DNA from: Xenorhabdus ishibashii
Lineage (GTDB): Bacteria; Pseudomonadota; Gammaproteobacteria; Enterobacterales; Enterobacteriaceae
Direction: 5' to 3'
DNA length: 64,000 nt
NCBI RefSeq assembly: GCF_002632755.1
Contig: NZ_NJAK01000001.1
Coordinates: 2,046,001-2,110,000, forward strand
Part shown: piece by piece, positions 11,108-21,534 of the stretch
How positions within the stretch are numbered: the first letter of the stretch is position 1
Layout of the letters: every line of letters starts with the position of its first letter
Program-made: the position numbers and the translations under genes
Notes under the pieces: model-generated
Told to the model about the DNA's origin: nothing
Database searches by the model: none
The model's input: only the letters and a program-made list of their open reading frames with translations

Positions 11108-12896
11108 TCGCTTGCTCCTTCTGTTTTTTCTCTTGTGCAGCCGCCTCACCCCCATAAACCCGTTTCGCGGGTTGAGATTTGGTGATCTTCACTTCACTGT
11201 ATTCCAGATGCGGGGCACCTTTTGGGTTATAGAACGCCAGTGTATGTTTCAGGAAGTTCTCATCATCACGTTCGGTACAGCCTTCATCAAGGCGTTGATG
11301 AGCGCCACGTGATTCTTTACGATTCATGGCGGAATGCGCCATACATTCAGCAACATCTAAACCAAATCCTAATTCAATGGTATAGAGAAGATCAGTATTG
11401 AATACACTGGAGCGGTCGTTAATTTCGATATGTTTAAAGCGTTCTTTCAGTTCGGTAATTTTATCGATAGTTTTCTGCATCAACTCTGGTGTACGATAAA
11501 TTCCGCAGCCTTCTTCCATTGACGTGCCCAGTTCATCGCGGATTTTCGCCCAGTTTTCACCGCCTTTTTGATTCAGCAACTTATTGAGTTTATCTTCAAC
11601 ATCACGAGATTGGGCATCCAATGCGCTATTATTGGCGGGTTTCACTTCCTGGATATGTTTGACGGCTTCTTCACCGGCCAGGCGGCCAAATACAACCAGT
11701 TCAGCCAGCGAGTTAGAGCCGAGGCGGTTTGCACCATGCAAACCAACGGAAGCACATTCCCCGATAGCGAACAACCCCTTGATGCGCGTTTCACACTGAT
11801 GATTCGTTTCGATTCCGCCCATGGTGTAATGTGCCGTTGGACGAACAGGGATGGGTTCTTTGACCGGATCAACACCGACATAGGCTTTTGCCAGTTCACA
11901 GATAAAAGGCAGGCGTTCGAGCAGTTTTTTCTCACCCAAATGACGTAAATCCAGATACACGACATCACCCCGCGGCATGACGATAGTGCGGCCTGCCCGC
12001 CATTCGTGCCAGAACGCTTGGGAGACTTTGTCACGTGGGCCTAATTCCATATATTTGTTTTCAGGGTGTCCAAGTGGTGTTTCAGGCCCTAAGCCATAAT
12101 CCTGTAGATAACGATAGCCATCTTTGTTTACCAGAATCCCGCCTTCACCACGACATCCTTCGGTCATCAAAATACCGGAACCCGGCAGGCCGGTAGGATG
12201 ATATTGCACAAATTCCATATCACGTAATGGTATGCCGTGACGGAACGCAATTCCCATGCCATCACCCGTGACAATGCCGCCATTAGTGTTATAACGGTAT
12301 ACACGTCCGGCACCGCCAGTCGCCATAATGACCGCATTGGCGCGGATTTGAACTTTCGTCCCTTCCATCATATTCAGTGCAACTAATCCGCGTGCTTGTC
12401 CTTCATCCACTAAAATATCGAGGACAAAATGCTCATCAAAGCGCTGGATTTGTGGATACTTGAGTGAAGTCTGGAACAGTGTATGGAGCATATGGAAACC
12501 GGTCTTATCGGCGGCAAACCATGTGCGCTCAATTTTCATGCCCCCGAAACGACGGACGTTAACGGAACCGTCATCCTTGCGGCTCCACGGGCAGCCCCAC
12601 TGTTCCAGTTGGATCATCTCTGTTGGACAATGCTTGACGAAATATTCAACTACATCTTGCTCACACAGCCAGTCACCACCGGATACCGTGTCATTGAAGT
12701 GAAAATCATAGGAATCATGTGATTGGGTGACTGCGGCAGACCCGCCTTCTGCGGCCACCGTATGGCTACGCATGGGGTAAACTTTTGAGATCAAGGCGAT
12801 CTTGAGCTGGGGATTAGCTTCAGCAGCAGCGATGGCAGCTCGTAGCCCTGCACCACCGGCTCCGATAATCGCGAGGTCAACATTGAAGGTTTGCAC
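11100..12896 (-). CDS. frdA: fumarate reductase flavoprotein subunit A
   Basis: A 598-residue flavoprotein of normal length. The FAD-binding [10 protein letters not shown] is at residue about 12. [10 protein letters not shown] holds the His that carries covalent [24 protein letters not shown] and [14 protein letters not shown] contain catalytic His and Arg positions, and [17 protein letters not shown] lies nearer the C-terminus. It reduces fumarate to succinate. It is the first gene of the operon, divergent from epmA as in E. coli. The C-terminus ([15 protein letters not shown]) is slightly longer and more charged than usual. Confidence 0.97.
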   Translation of the reverse strand: MQTFNVDLAIIGAGGAGLRAAIAAAEANPQLKIALISKVYPMRSHTVAAEGGSAAVTQSHDSYDFHFNDTVSGGDWLCEQDVVEYFVKHCPTEMIQLEQWGCPWSRKDDGSVNVRRFGGMKIERTWFAADKTGFHMLHTLFQTSLKYPQIQRFDEHFVLDILVDEGQARGLVALNMMEGTKVQIRANAVIMATGGAGRVYRYNTNGGIVTGDGMGIAFRHGIPLRDMEFVQYHPTGLPGSGILMTEGCRGEGGILVNKDGYRYLQDYGLGPETPLGHPENKYMELGPRDKVSQAFWHEWRAGRTIVMPRGDVVYLDLRHLGEKKLLERLPFICELAKAYVGVDPVKEPIPVRPTAHYTMGGIETNHQCETRIKGLFAIGECASVGLHGANRLGSNSLAELVVFGRLAGEEAVKHIQEVKPANNSALDAQSRDVEDKLNKLLNQKGGENWAKIRDELGTSMEEGCGIYRTPELMQKTIDKITELKERFKHIEINDRSSVFNTDLLYTIELGFGLDVAECMAHSAMNRKESRGAHQRLDEGCTERDDENFLKHTLAFYNPKGAPHLEYSEVKITKSQPAKRVYGGEAAAQEKKQKEQANG

Positions 12897-13467
12897 TGCT
12901 CTTCTCCATTGTTCAAGTGGGAGTCAATCTACTATTTTTTATATGGTTTAATTATAGCGAATAGTGTAGGGGGTAAATTTGATATGGATACGGGTTTCGT
13001 CGGATTTTGCCTGTAAAACGTGATCTGAGACAGGCTTTTACGTATTTTAAGGTTGCATGTTAATAGGTCTTAATTTCATTAATATTATTTATGTTAAAAA
13101 TAAATGATTAATTTAATAAGTTTGGGTAATAAGAGCTTTTTATTGATGTGGATTATTAAAATACGATTTTAAGTTAGATAAGACAGAATATAGGGATATG
13201 CAATAAGACAAAAATTGGAAACTTACCCAGTATATTAAGCAATTTCAATGAATAACTGGATGCTTAATTATGCGAATCCATCAGTTACACTAAAAACTGA
13301 ATTCTTAGATATAAATAAATGGATAACGAATAGAGTTAACAAGAGCACAAATTAAAAAATTAAGTATATAAAGAATAAGGGGATAAAGAAATTGAAGACA
13401 ATGAATTGTCTGGTACGCGTGATGAAGGTAAACTGCGCGTTTTGTTTTATTTTGGAGTCATAGAAAT
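12897..13467. promoter_or_regulatory. divergent frdA/epmA intergenic region
   Basis: This 571-bp A+T-rich region separates two divergent genes and shows no coding frame. A partial FNR-like site, TTGAT-ATGG-ATACG at 12979-12992, lies about 85 bp before frdA. Only one half-site is good, so it is a weak candidate for the anaerobic activation that frd operons usually have. The epmA ribosome binding site is TTTTGGAG, 14 nt before its ATG. Confidence 0.35.
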
Positions 13468-14445
13468 ATGAACGAAAACGCGAATTGGCAGCCAAGTGCC
13501 CCTATCGCCAACTTATTGAAAAGGGCAAAGATTTTAGCAGAAATACGGCGCTTTTTCGCAGATCGTGGGGTGTTGGAAGTTGAAACGCCTGCCATGAGTC
13601 AGGCGACTGTCACCGACGTTCATCTGGTACCTTTCCAGACACAGTTCGTTGGGCCGGGGGCGGCAAATGGCTTGACTTTGTACCTGATGACTAGCCCTGA
13701 ATACCACATGAAGCGTTTGCTGGCAGCCGGCAGCGGTTCTATTTATCAGATGGGAAAAAGTTTCCGCAATGAGGAAGCGGGTCGTCATCATAATCCAGAG
13801 TTCACCATGCTGGAATGGTATCGTCCGCACTACGACATGTATCGCCTGATGAATGAAGTAGATGATCTTTTACAACAGATCCTGGATTGTGAAAGTGCTG
13901 AATCGCTTTCTTACCAACAGGCTTTTATGCGATATCTGGATATTGATCCCCTGACTGCAAGTAAAGAAAAATTGCGTGAAGTGGCGGCGAAACTCGATCT
14001 TAGTAATATCGCTGATCAGGAAGAAGATCGGGATACCTTATTGCAACTACTTTTTGTTATGGGCGTAGAAACTCAGATTGGTATTGAAAAACCAACGTTT
14101 ATCTACCATTTTCCAGCATCTCAAGCGGCATTGGCAGAAATCAGCAAGGAAGATCACCGTGTTGCGGAGCGTTTTGAAGTCTATTTTAAAGGAATGGAGT
14201 TGGCGAATGGCTTTCGTGAACTGACCGATAGCAATGAACAACGTCTTCGTTTCGAACAGGATAACCGTAAGCGTGAAGCGATGGGCTTGCCGGTGCAACC
14301 GATTGATGAATACCTGCTTGCTGCCCTTGCTCACGGAATGCCTGATTGTGCTGGCGTAGCATTAGGGGTGGATCGTCTGATTATGCTGGCATTAGGTGCT
14401 GAGCGGATTAATGAAGTTATTGCTTTTCCTGTGGGGATCTCGTAA
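13468..14445 (+). CDS. epmA: elongation factor P--(R)-beta-lysine ligase
   Basis: A 325-residue protein, the same length as E. coli EpmA (PoxA/YjeA/GenX). It resembles the catalytic domain of class II lysyl-tRNA synthetase but has no anticodon-binding domain. Motif 2 is visible as [27 protein letters not shown] and motif 3 as [15 protein letters not shown]. It attaches (R)-beta-lysine to a lysine of elongation factor P, which helps ribosomes through proline stretches. The divergent pairing with frdA is conserved across enterobacteria. Confidence 0.97.
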   Translation: MNENANWQPSAPIANLLKRAKILAEIRRFFADRGVLEVETPAMSQATVTDVHLVPFQTQFVGPGAANGLTLYLMTSPEYHMKRLLAAGSGSIYQMGKSFRNEEAGRHHNPEFTMLEWYRPHYDMYRLMNEVDDLLQQILDCESAESLSYQQAFMRYLDIDPLTASKEKLREVAAKLDLSNIADQEEDRDTLLQLLFVMGVETQIGIEKPTFIYHFPASQAALAEISKEDHRVAERFEVYFKGMELANGFRELTDSNEQRLRFEQDNRKREAMGLPVQPIDEYLLAALAHGMPDCAGVALGVDRLIMLALGAERINEVIAFPVGIS

Positions 14446-14475
14446 CAAAATCATTTATCTGATGCTATAGTCATA

Positions 14476-14503
14476 GGGCAGTCCAGGACTGCCCTTCTGT
14501 TTT
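14476..14503 (+). terminator. terminator after epmA
   Basis: The sequence GGGCAGTCCAGGACTGCCC forms a 7-bp stem with a five-base loop, followed by TTCTGTTTTT. It lies between the convergent ends of epmA and glpQ and may serve both. Confidence 0.75.
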
Positions 14504-14522
14504 TCTACGCTATTTACACTAA

Positions 14523-15599
14523 TTATTTATGCTCGTGATGCTTTCTCAGGAACTTCACTGCTAAATCTGGGAAATCGGTGAATGCTCCATCGACATTCGC
14601 CTTGTCGAAAACGATATCAAACAATTGGTTGCCGCTGGTGGCATATTTTGGCAATTGATCGATACGAATGGTATATGGGTGTACCGCCAGATGACTGGCA
14701 TGAGCCTCTTTCACCATGCCCGTTAATTTAATGTTGCTTGGCGTAGAATCACTGGCGATAAGCATATGGTAATCAGGGCCAATGCCATCAGCATATTTTG
14801 CTACTTCTTTCATCGCGCCAGGTTTAAACATCCAGTCATAGCTATAATTCTGCCATGTACCGTCTGACTTTTGTTCGTACGTTTCTTTCCAGTCGGTGTA
14901 AGCAATAAGCTGAATCAGCTTCAGATCCATTCCCAGTTTCGGCTCCAACTCATTTTTGATGCGTTTGAGTTCATTGGCATCAAAACATTGCAGATAAACT
15001 TTATCGCTCTTTTTGGTGTAGCCATATTGTTTTAGAACTTCCAGCACCTTGCTGGTAATATCTTTGCCTTCCTGGCGATGAAACCACGGCGCCTTGATTT
15101 CAGGATAAATGCCAATGTCTTTGCCCGTGGATTTATTCAGGCCTTGAATAAACTCAAGCTCCTCCTGAAAGGTATGGATGCGGAAATCTGATTTACCCAT
15201 TGGGAAACGTCCAGAATAGCTTTGGACTTTTTTACCATCTTTAATATCAAAACCTTCAGTAAATTTCAGTGACTTAATTTCTGGCAGGGTAAAGTCGATG
15301 GCATAATAGCGACCGTCAGCGCGGGCGCGGTCTGGAAAACGTTCTGCGACATCCGTTACGCGATCAAGATAGTGATCGTGCAGTACAATAAGCTGGTCAT
15401 CTTTGGTCATGACCAGATCTTGCTCAAGATAATCCGCACCTTGTGCATAAGCCATTGCTTTGGCAGGTAATGTGTGTTCAGGCAAATAACCACTAGCGCC
15501 ACGATGGGCGATAACGATTTTATCTGCTGCATGTGCAATGCCTGACATGGATGATGCTAACAGAATACCGGCCATAATTGCCTTAATAGGGGTCTGCAT
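14523..15599 (-). CDS. glpQ: periplasmic glycerophosphodiester phosphodiesterase
   Basis: A 358-residue GDPD-family enzyme. The signal peptide (MQTPIKAIMAGILLASSMSGIAHA) ends near residue 24. The catalytic His and metal ligands are seen in AHRGASGYLPEHTL and in YLEQDLVMTKDDQLIVLHDHYLDRVTDV. It hydrolyses glycerophosphodiesters in the periplasm to glycerol-3-phosphate, which GlpT imports. Its partner glpT lies upstream on the same strand, but 579 bp separate them here, unlike the close glpTQ spacing of E. coli; glpQ may therefore have its own promoter. Confidence 0.96.
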   Translation of the reverse strand: MQTPIKAIMAGILLASSMSGIAHAADKIVIAHRGASGYLPEHTLPAKAMAYAQGADYLEQDLVMTKDDQLIVLHDHYLDRVTDVAERFPDRARADGRYYAIDFTLPEIKSLKFTEGFDIKDGKKVQSYSGRFPMGKSDFRIHTFQEELEFIQGLNKSTGKDIGIYPEIKAPWFHRQEGKDITSKVLEVLKQYGYTKKSDKVYLQCFDANELKRIKNELEPKLGMDLKLIQLIAYTDWKETYEQKSDGTWQNYSYDWMFKPGAMKEVAKYADGIGPDYHMLIASDSTPSNIKLTGMVKEAHASHLAVHPYTIRIDQLPKYATSGNQLFDIVFDKANVDGAFTDFPDLAVKFLRKHHEHK

Positions 15600-16178
15600 T
15601 GAGATTCTCCATTTATTCTAACAAATATCTTAAACAAGAAATTATGTGACTTACCGTTTTACTGATTGTTCGTCAGCAGCCAGAAAAATAAGCTGATCAT
15701 TCAAGCCGTTTTTTATAGAAAATAATGATATAACACAATATTAAACATTAATTTTATTAGTAGTATGTCACAGTTTTATGACATAAAAAATTTTATCTCA
15801 GTTCTGTTTATATCCCGTCCTATTCTGGTTGTCATTAAATGAATAATTCCATGATTTAGAGTGATTTCTTTATTGCTAATGAATGAATTATTGGAAAAAC
15901 ATTAGTTTATATAATATAAGATAGAGCGTATAAAATATGGATTGCATAATCATCTTAATATACCCGTAATTCTTGTGATTCAGATTGAACATCTTGAAAA
16001 TACTAAATCAAAAGATTATTCATACAGCATGGATATAAAGAAAATATTCATAAGTGAAATTAAGCAACGTATTTAACGATGCATACATGCTTCATTGTCC
16101 TATAATCTATAGAATCGCAGTACAATAAAGTAGTTGTACTGCGATTGATAGGGTTATTAATCAGCGCCTTTCAGTTAA
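15600..16178. other. glpT-glpQ intergenic region with a hairpin
   Basis: The 579-bp region is A+T-rich and has no gene that I can support. It contains one striking structure: a 13-bp perfect inverted repeat, AATCGCAGTACAA at 16112-16124 and its complement at 16133-16145, 34 bp after the glpT stop. No T tract follows on the glpT-sense strand, so it is not a classical terminator; it may stabilise the glpT mRNA 3' end. Confidence 0.6.
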
Positions 16179-17531
16179 TCACTGGCTCTGACGAGCAATT
16201 TCCTGCTTATGTTTGCTTTCGCTTAACATAACAAACAACAACAGAATAACAGAGAGAATGCTACCGCCGATCATAACCATAAAGCCGCCGTCCCAACCGA
16301 AATAGTCAACGGTATAGCCGACGATGATACTGGCCGCAACTGAGCCCCCCAGATAACCAAACAGACCGGTAAAGCCGGCGGCTGTTCCTGCCGCTTTTTT
16401 CGGAGCCAATTCCAGGGCATGCAGGCCGATTAGCATCACTGGCCCGTAAATCAGGAAGCCGATAACCAGCATACAGAGCATATCAATATCAGGGTTACCT
16501 GCTGGGTTCAGCCAGAATACAATAGTGGCGATGGTGACAAGGGTCATGAAGAATACGCCAGTGGCACCACGGTTGCCTTTAAATACTTTGTCAGACATCC
16601 AACCACACAGCAGCGTACCTGGAATACCTGCGTACTCATACAGGAAATAAGCCCAGGAAGACTTATCCATGGTAAAGTCTTTCACTTCTTTCAAGTAAGT
16701 GGGTGACCAGTCAAGAATACCGTAGCGCAGTAGATAGACGAATACGTTGGCAATAGCGATCATCCACAACAATTTATTCGGCAAAACGTACTGCATGAAA
16801 ATTTCTTTTGCGGTCAGTTCTTTTTCGTTTTTCTCCGTATAGTCGGGTGGATAGTCGTTTTTGTACTCTTCGATTGCGGGTAAGCCACAGGATTGTGGTG
16901 TATCGCGCATTAAAGCGAAAACGATTATTGCCACGATGATAGCCGCAAAGGCTGGCATGTAAAATGCGGCTTTCCAGTCATTGAACCAGGCCATACCCAA
17001 CATGAACAGCAATGGTGGCACGCCTCCGCCAACGTTATGGGCACAGTTCCAGACAGAAACAATTCCGCCACGCTCTTTCTGTGACCACCAGTGAACCATA
17101 GTACGTCCACAAGGAGGCCAACCCATTCCCTGGAACCAGCCGCAGAGGAACAGCAGAGAAAACATGATAGCAATGCTGGAAGTGGCCCACGGCACAAAGC
17201 CCATAAATAACATGACTACTGCCGCCAGTATTAAACCCGCAGGCAGGAAAACACGTGGATTCGAGCGGTCGGAAACGGAACCCATGATGAACTTTGAGAA
17301 TCCGTACGCAATTGATATACCTGACAGTGCAAAGCCAAGATCCCCCTTAGAAAAGCCTTGTTCGATCAAGGAAGGTATGGCGAGAGCAAAGTTTTTTCTT
17401 ACCAGATAGTAAGCTGCATATCCGAAAAAGATCCCTATAAAAATTTGCCAGCGCAAGCGACGATAGAGTGGATCTATTTCCTGCGCAGGCAACCGAGCCT
17501 TATGAGGCGCCGGCTTGAAAATACTTAACAT
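16179..17531 (-). CDS. glpT: glycerol-3-phosphate/phosphate antiporter
   Basis: A 450-residue major facilitator protein of the organophosphate:phosphate antiporter family with about 12 membrane helices. Family landmarks include [34 protein letters not shown] at the start and [19 protein letters not shown] in the middle, which contain the paired arginines that bind phosphate in E. coli GlpT. It imports glycerol-3-phosphate and fosfomycin in exchange for phosphate. A perfect CRP site lies upstream at 17755-17770. A GGAGA ribosome binding site precedes the ATG. Confidence 0.96.
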   Translation of the reverse strand: MLSIFKPAPHKARLPAQEIDPLYRRLRWQIFIGIFFGYAAYYLVRKNFALAIPSLIEQGFSKGDLGFALSGISIAYGFSKFIMGSVSDRSNPRVFLPAGLILAAVVMLFMGFVPWATSSIAIMFSLLFLCGWFQGMGWPPCGRTMVHWWSQKERGGIVSVWNCAHNVGGGVPPLLFMLGMAWFNDWKAAFYMPAFAAIIVAIIVFALMRDTPQSCGLPAIEEYKNDYPPDYTEKNEKELTAKEIFMQYVLPNKLLWMIAIANVFVYLLRYGILDWSPTYLKEVKDFTMDKSSWAYFLYEYAGIPGTLLCGWMSDKVFKGNRGATGVFFMTLVTIATIVFWLNPAGNPDIDMLCMLVIGFLIYGPVMLIGLHALELAPKKAAGTAAGFTGLFGYLGGSVAASIIVGYTVDYFGWDGGFMVMIGGSILSVILLLFVMLSESKHKQEIARQSQ

Positions 17532-18446
17532 ATTTTTGTCTCCACGTGACTTTTGTATGAGCGAATCACCACCATCAAGCAGTGATGGCGTTAAACGAAA
17601 AATTTTAGCTATTTATTTTCTATATCGAAGCTAATATTAGCTGAAAACAACCTTGTATGACTGTGAGGTGTCGCTAACATATAGATATAATTTCGCAAAG
17701 TCGATAATTTTGAGTGATTTAGCACTTTTTTTGAAGACAATTTATTTATGTTAGTGTGATAGGTATCACAATAAACGACCTTTTTGGTTATTTTTTATTT
17801 TTGCACGTTTCAAATTTGTATATATACTCGACCAGATAAAAGCTCATTATTATTAGGGGAATATATCTGATGTAGTCATCATGCAAAAGCCAGCTAAATA
17901 TAACCCACACAAACGTTCCTATTATAAAAGTTATTTAATAAATAACTGTTGGTTTCTTTCTGTCTGCATCTTTTAACAAATTGTGTGCTATTTGCCTAAA
18001 GATGTTTTAAATAATATTCTTATTTGTTCATGTGGTTTGTTTTTTATTTACATGCTTTGCATTTTTTATAACACAGTTATAAATAAAATGTTTGAAATTA
18101 AAATTCAAAATGATGGATATTACTACAAATGGTTATTCGTGCTCATGAGTGGTTTCATGTAGGATTGGATGACTATTTTATTGAATTAAATATAATAATA
18201 TCAATATGTTAATTAAAATTGGTTGCGGATTGCATAGGCGTAATACACTCTGTCTTCCAAATCATGATTGGCTTTATTTAAGTTGATTGTTTAATTAACA
18301 AAATATTACAAATTAATACTAATTAATATATTTATTAAATTCGAAATGAATTTTTTCAGTTTATTTTTCCGATCCAGTTAGTGTCAACATAAGGTATTTG
18401 AAAATACTGAATACAGACAAAAATTGGAAGATAACGACTACCAGCA
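17532..18446. other. long A+T-rich intergenic region upstream of glpT
   Basis: This 915-bp stretch has no supported gene. Apart from the CRP site at 17755-17770 I see only A+T-rich sequence. In E. coli the divergent neighbour of glpT is glpABC; here that operon is absent and the remains of an NRPS gene follow, so the region is probably a site of gene loss and replacement. Confidence 0.5.
17755..17770. promoter_or_regulatory. perfect CRP binding site upstream of glpT
   Basis: TGTGA-TAGGTA-TCACA matches both halves of the CRP consensus without mismatch. It lies 224 bp before the glpT start codon. Catabolite control of glpTQ by cAMP-CRP is known in E. coli, so the site is probably functional; the distance implies a long leader or a remote activator site. 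Confidence 0.75.
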
Positions 18447-18880
18447 TTGATGCCTCTATTCATCATGAAAAGTGATGAAACCAATGAGGCTAAGAATGAG
18501 AGCATCATTATGAATACTTACACACACAAGGCAATATTACACACAGCATTTACTACTGGGCAAAAAAACTCTCCTGCTGTTGGACTTGAATTCAATCGTA
18601 ATATCAGTCACATGACAGCAGAACTAAAACCATGGTTTAAGAACGTTCCTTCTCGGTTAGCTGAGTTGGCAAAAAGTATACCCAATGAGATAGTTGTTTC
18701 TGATCCCCATGAAACGTTGACATTTGGTCAGTTGGAACAATGCATTGAGAATGCGGCACATGTTTTGCTTCATTACGGCGCCAAAATGGGTAGCAATGTC
18801 GGCATTGACGACGTTCTCTTTTGATATTTCAGTCCTGGAATTGCTGCTAACCGTAGCACACGTTATATTATTCATCATAT
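18447..18880 (+). pseudogene. decayed NRPS adenylation-domain remnant
   Basis: An open frame from 18447 to 18824 resembles the start of an adenylation domain (VPSRLAELAKSIPNEIVVSD, ETLTFGQLEQCIENAAHVLLHYGAKMGSNVG). Just after, in another frame, comes ALTTFSFDISVLELLLTVA at about 18798-18863, which is the A4 core motif (TTFSFDISVLELF in intact domains). About 120 residues, including the nucleotide-binding A3 motif, are missing between them, and the frame breaks. The sequence is thus a deletion-bearing relic of an NRPS, and gldA follows on the other strand. Confidence 0.75.
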
Positions 18881-18906
18881 CTGACTCTATTTTGGTAAAA
18901 CCTTTA

Positions 18907-18924
18907 GGGCGGGAATTCCCGCCC
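18907..18924. terminator. GC-rich palindrome after gldA
   Basis: An 18-bp perfect palindrome, GGGCGGGAATTCCCGCCC, lies 30 bp beyond the gldA stop. On the gldA-sense strand it is followed by TAAAGGTTTT. It is probably a terminator for gldA, although the T tract is weak. Confidence 0.55.
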
Positions 18925-18953
18925 AAGAACAGTCCAGTTAATTTCGCCATCAT

Positions 18954-20054
18954 TTAATACAACCAATCTTTGCCCATCTGGTCTGCGGCCAAAATGGCGG
19001 CGTAAACCTGTTCTGGTGTCACTGCAAATGGCATATTGTGAATAGTTTCACCTTCAGTACAGCTTGCGATAGCGACTTGCATGATTTTTTGATGCAATTT
19101 CTCATTATCACGCAAACCCAATTGCTCCAATGTGATCGGCAGGCCGACTTGTACACAAAAATCAAGCACGGTTTCCAACTCTTCACTTGGGCTATTTTCT
19201 AAGATCAATTGTGTCAGGGTTCCAAACGCGACTTTTTCGCCGTGGTAGAGGTGATGACACTCTTCCAGCACGGTAAAACCATTGTGGATAGCGTGAGCCG
19301 CTGCCAATCCTGCACTTTCAAAACCAATGCCACTGAGGTAGGTATTGGCTTCCACAATATTTTCAACTGCGGGTGTACTGACGCCGGCTTCTACCGCCAG
19401 TTTTGCTTTGTAACCTTCCGCCAGCAAGGTTTCATAACACAGTTTTGCCAACGCCAAACCGGTAGTGGATGTTGCACCGCCAGCCATAGTTGGTTTGTGT
19501 GCTGCACTACTGGCTCGTGCCTCAAAGTAGGTGGCAAGCGCATCTCCCATACCTGCGACAAGCAGGCGAACCGGTGCCTTGGCAATGATATTGGTATCCA
19601 TTAGCACGATATTTGGATTTTGTGGGTAGAATAGATAGCTGTCGAATTCACCGAGTTCAGTATAAAGAACAGAAAGGGCACTGGTTGGTGCATCTGTTGA
19701 AGCAAGGGTAGGGGAAATAATCACGGGGATTTTGGATTCGTATGCAACAGCCTTGGCAGTATCAATCGTTTTTCCTCCCCCGATCCCGATAACAGCCTGA
19801 CATTGCTGTTCCAACAAAATGGCAGACAAGCGATGGATTTCACTACGGCTGCACTCACCATTGAAAAGTTCGAAATGGTTGGTCACATCGTGTTCTTCTA
19901 GACTTTTGCTGACGGTATCCCCAATAAGGTTCATCACGAAATTATCGGCAATCACGAAGACGTGGTCAGCAAGCATTTTGGTGTATCGACCAATGTGAGA
20001 TAGCGCACCTGGTCCTTGGATATATTTGGATGGAGACTGGATCACTTTCAGCAT
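18954..20054 (-). CDS. gldA: glycerol dehydrogenase
   Basis: A 366-residue iron-type alcohol dehydrogenase family member, collinear with E. coli GldA. It has the NAD-binding GIGGGKTIDTAKAVA, the STDAPTSALSVLYT segment, and the metal ligands in MGDALATYFEA (Asp), AHAIHNG and CHHLYHGEKVAFG (His). It oxidises glycerol to dihydroxyacetone with NAD+ in the cytoplasm. The frame extends 17 codons upstream, but the ATG at 20054 (MLKVIQSPSKYIQGPGAL) matches family starts and has AAGGA 8 nt before it. Together with glpT/glpQ it forms a local glycerol-use theme. Confidence 0.96.
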   Translation of the reverse strand: MLKVIQSPSKYIQGPGALSHIGRYTKMLADHVFVIADNFVMNLIGDTVSKSLEEHDVTNHFELFNGECSRSEIHRLSAILLEQQCQAVIGIGGGKTIDTAKAVAYESKIPVIISPTLASTDAPTSALSVLYTELGEFDSYLFYPQNPNIVLMDTNIIAKAPVRLLVAGMGDALATYFEARASSAAHKPTMAGGATSTTGLALAKLCYETLLAEGYKAKLAVEAGVSTPAVENIVEANTYLSGIGFESAGLAAAHAIHNGFTVLEECHHLYHGEKVAFGTLTQLILENSPSEELETVLDFCVQVGLPITLEQLGLRDNEKLHQKIMQVAIASCTEGETIHNMPFAVTPEQVYAAILAADQMGKDWLY

Positions 20055-20221
20055 AAGAAATATTCCTTCTTTACTGGAAACTAGGCATAGAGTGTCACAA
20101 TACAAGTTATAGGGCAGGTTACGAACTGCCTATCCAACACTATACGGCAAAATATACAGAGAAGTTATGAGTAAAATCAGGAAATGAGTGATTTGAGAGG
20201 AAATATTATCGGGAAAATTGA

Positions 20222-20246
20222 CACCCTGATTAAGTCAGTCAGGGTG
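20222..20246 (-). terminator. terminator after yhhQ
   Basis: An 8-bp perfect stem (CACCCTGA / TCAGGGTG) lies just after the yhhQ stop. Read on the minus strand it is followed by TCAATTTTCC; on the plus strand it is followed by ACATTTTTT. Confidence 0.65.
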
Positions 20247-20253
20247 ACATTTT

Positions 20254-20922
20254 TTAGTTAGTTTTGATCAGAGTCTTAACTTCTGTTTGAGCGAAAAAGT
20301 ATTTCAGGATCAAATTTAACAGGATGCCGTAAGCGGGCAGGAAGAACAGCATACAGATAAACAGCTTGAAGGCATAATCCACTAACGCAATTTCTACCCA
20401 ATGTGTTGCCATAAATGCATCCGTACTGCGGTAAAACGCGATAAAGAAAAAGGCCAGTGTATCTAACATATTACCGAAAAACATGGCGGCAGCCGGCGCT
20501 ATCCACCAGCGGCTTTTCCGGCGAAGACGATTAAATACACCAACATCCAATATCTGACCAAGCACATAGGCCATAAAGCTAGCGGCGGCAATACGGGCGA
20601 CGAACACATTAAAGGTGCCCAATGTTCCGAATCCCTGCCAGGTTCCTTGAAAAAACAGCGCTGAAATCAGGTAAGAGATCAGTAATGCGGGCAGCATAAC
20701 GGAAATAATGATCCGTCGAGCCAATGGCGCACCATAAATACGTACCGTCAGATCAGTTGCCAGAAAGATAAAGGGAAATGTAAATGCTCCCCAAGTGGTA
20801 TGAAAACCAAAAATGGAGACGGGTAATTGCACCAGATAGTTACTGGAAGTAATGATCAAAATGTGAAAAAGCGAAAGCCAAATCAATGCAGTGGCTCGCT
20901 GTTGCGCAGTCAATTGCAGCAT
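20254..20922 (-). CDS. yhhQ: queuosine precursor transporter
   Basis: A 222-residue membrane protein of the YhhQ (COG1738, vitamin-transporter-like ECF-type) family with about six helices; [39 protein letters not shown] and [16 protein letters not shown] are diagnostic. In E. coli YhhQ imports the queuosine precursors preQ0 and preQ1. An upstream frame extension of 24 codons exists, but the ATG at 20922 ([20 protein letters not shown]) matches E. coli. Its ribosome binding site AAAAAGGT is part of a candidate preQ1-I riboswitch (20927-20960). It is divergent from tusA. Confidence 0.95.
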   Translation of the reverse strand: MLQLTAQQRATALIWLSLFHILIITSSNYLVQLPVSIFGFHTTWGAFTFPFIFLATDLTVRIYGAPLARRIIISVMLPALLISYLISALFFQGTWQGFGTLGTFNVFVARIAAASFMAYVLGQILDVGVFNRLRRKSRWWIAPAAAMFFGNMLDTLAFFFIAFYRSTDAFMATHWVEIALVDYAFKLFICMLFFLPAYGILLNLILKYFFAQTEVKTLIKTN

Positions 20923-20926
20923 ATTG

Positions 20927-20960
20927 TACCTTTTTGGTGAATGGGGTGAGGGAACCCAAA
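20927..20960 (-). promoter_or_regulatory. candidate preQ1-I riboswitch controlling yhhQ
   Basis: On the minus strand a UGGG...CCCA stem encloses the loop UUCCCUCAC, followed by UUCACC, an A-rich tail and AAAAAGGU, directly before the yhhQ start. This matches the minimal preQ1-I layout: stem, C-containing loop ending in AC, then A-rich tail. In the Thermoanaerobacter preQ1-I aptamer the core reads GGGUCGCAGUAACCCCAG before AACAAAACAAGG. The tail contains the Shine-Dalgarno sequence, and its GG can pair with the CC of the loop, so ligand binding would block translation. The downstream gene imports the ligand, which makes the logic coherent. Confidence 0.6.
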
Positions 20961-21088
20961 AAATAATGTACCTGAGCTCAGGTTGCCGGATCATACGTTT
21001 ATTACGTAATAAAAGTAAAGTACGGCAGTTGACGATATTTTATAATATAATCTATTGCCATAGCTTGTTTGAACCTACAGAGATTGTT

Positions 21089-21343
21089 ATGTCCGATGTT
21101 TTTGCCAATCCCGACAAGACACTTGATACGTTGGGATTACGTTGCCCTGAGCCAGTAATGATGGTACGCAAGACAGTGCGTCATATGACCGCTGGTCAGA
21201 CGTTGTTGATCATTGCAGATGATCCGGCAACAACCAGAGATATTCCGGGGTTCTGTCGCTTTATGGATCATGCGTTGATCGCCCAGGAAACAGTGCAAAC
21301 TCCTTATCGATACCTGCTCAGGAAAAGCAAAGATTCTGTTTAA
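21089..21343 (+). CDS. tusA: sulfur carrier protein TusA
   Basis: An 84-residue protein with the TusA signature [19 protein letters not shown], whose Cys carries the persulfide. It passes sulfur from IscS to the TusBCD complex for 2-thiouridine formation in tRNA wobble positions, and to other pathways. A frame extension upstream to 20891 crosses the yhhQ promoter and is not real; the ATG at 21089 ([16 protein letters not shown]) matches E. coli. The yhhQ-tusA-zntA order is as in E. coli. Confidence 0.96.
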   Translation: MSDVFANPDKTLDTLGLRCPEPVMMVRKTVRHMTAGQTLLIIADDPATTRDIPGFCRFMDHALIAQETVQTPYRYLLRKSKDSV

Positions 21344-21487
21344 TTGAGAAAAGTTTATATCATTAACTGGCAGAAAAAATGGACTGTGCTAGGCTTCAGA
21401 TATGGCGTTTGGTCAATTTATCACCTCGCTGGATGCCATATTTCTTTTTCCTTTAATAGCAATCTTATGTCATTCATGATAATTTTG

Positions 21488-21518
21488 AAAAGGTGCAGAG
21501 TATTAACATGCACCTTTT
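21488..21518. terminator. bidirectional terminator between tusA and zntA
   Basis: A 10-bp perfect stem (AAAAGGTGCA / TGCACCTTTT) with A and T tracts on opposite sides lies between the convergent ends of tusA and zntA, so it can work in both directions. Confidence 0.8.
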
Positions 21519-21534
21519 CGATTTGTTTCATGTA

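Noticed and set aside
12979..12992. A full FNR box before frdA
   Set aside because: Only the first half-site matches TTGAT; the second half, ATACG, shares two of five bases with ATCAA, so it is kept only as a weak candidate within the intergenic entry.
13200..18430. A 15-base string, AGACAAAAATTGGAA, shared between about 13207 and 18416
   Set aside because: Both sites are A+T-rich, and in a 64-kb window a few 15-base matches are expected by chance.
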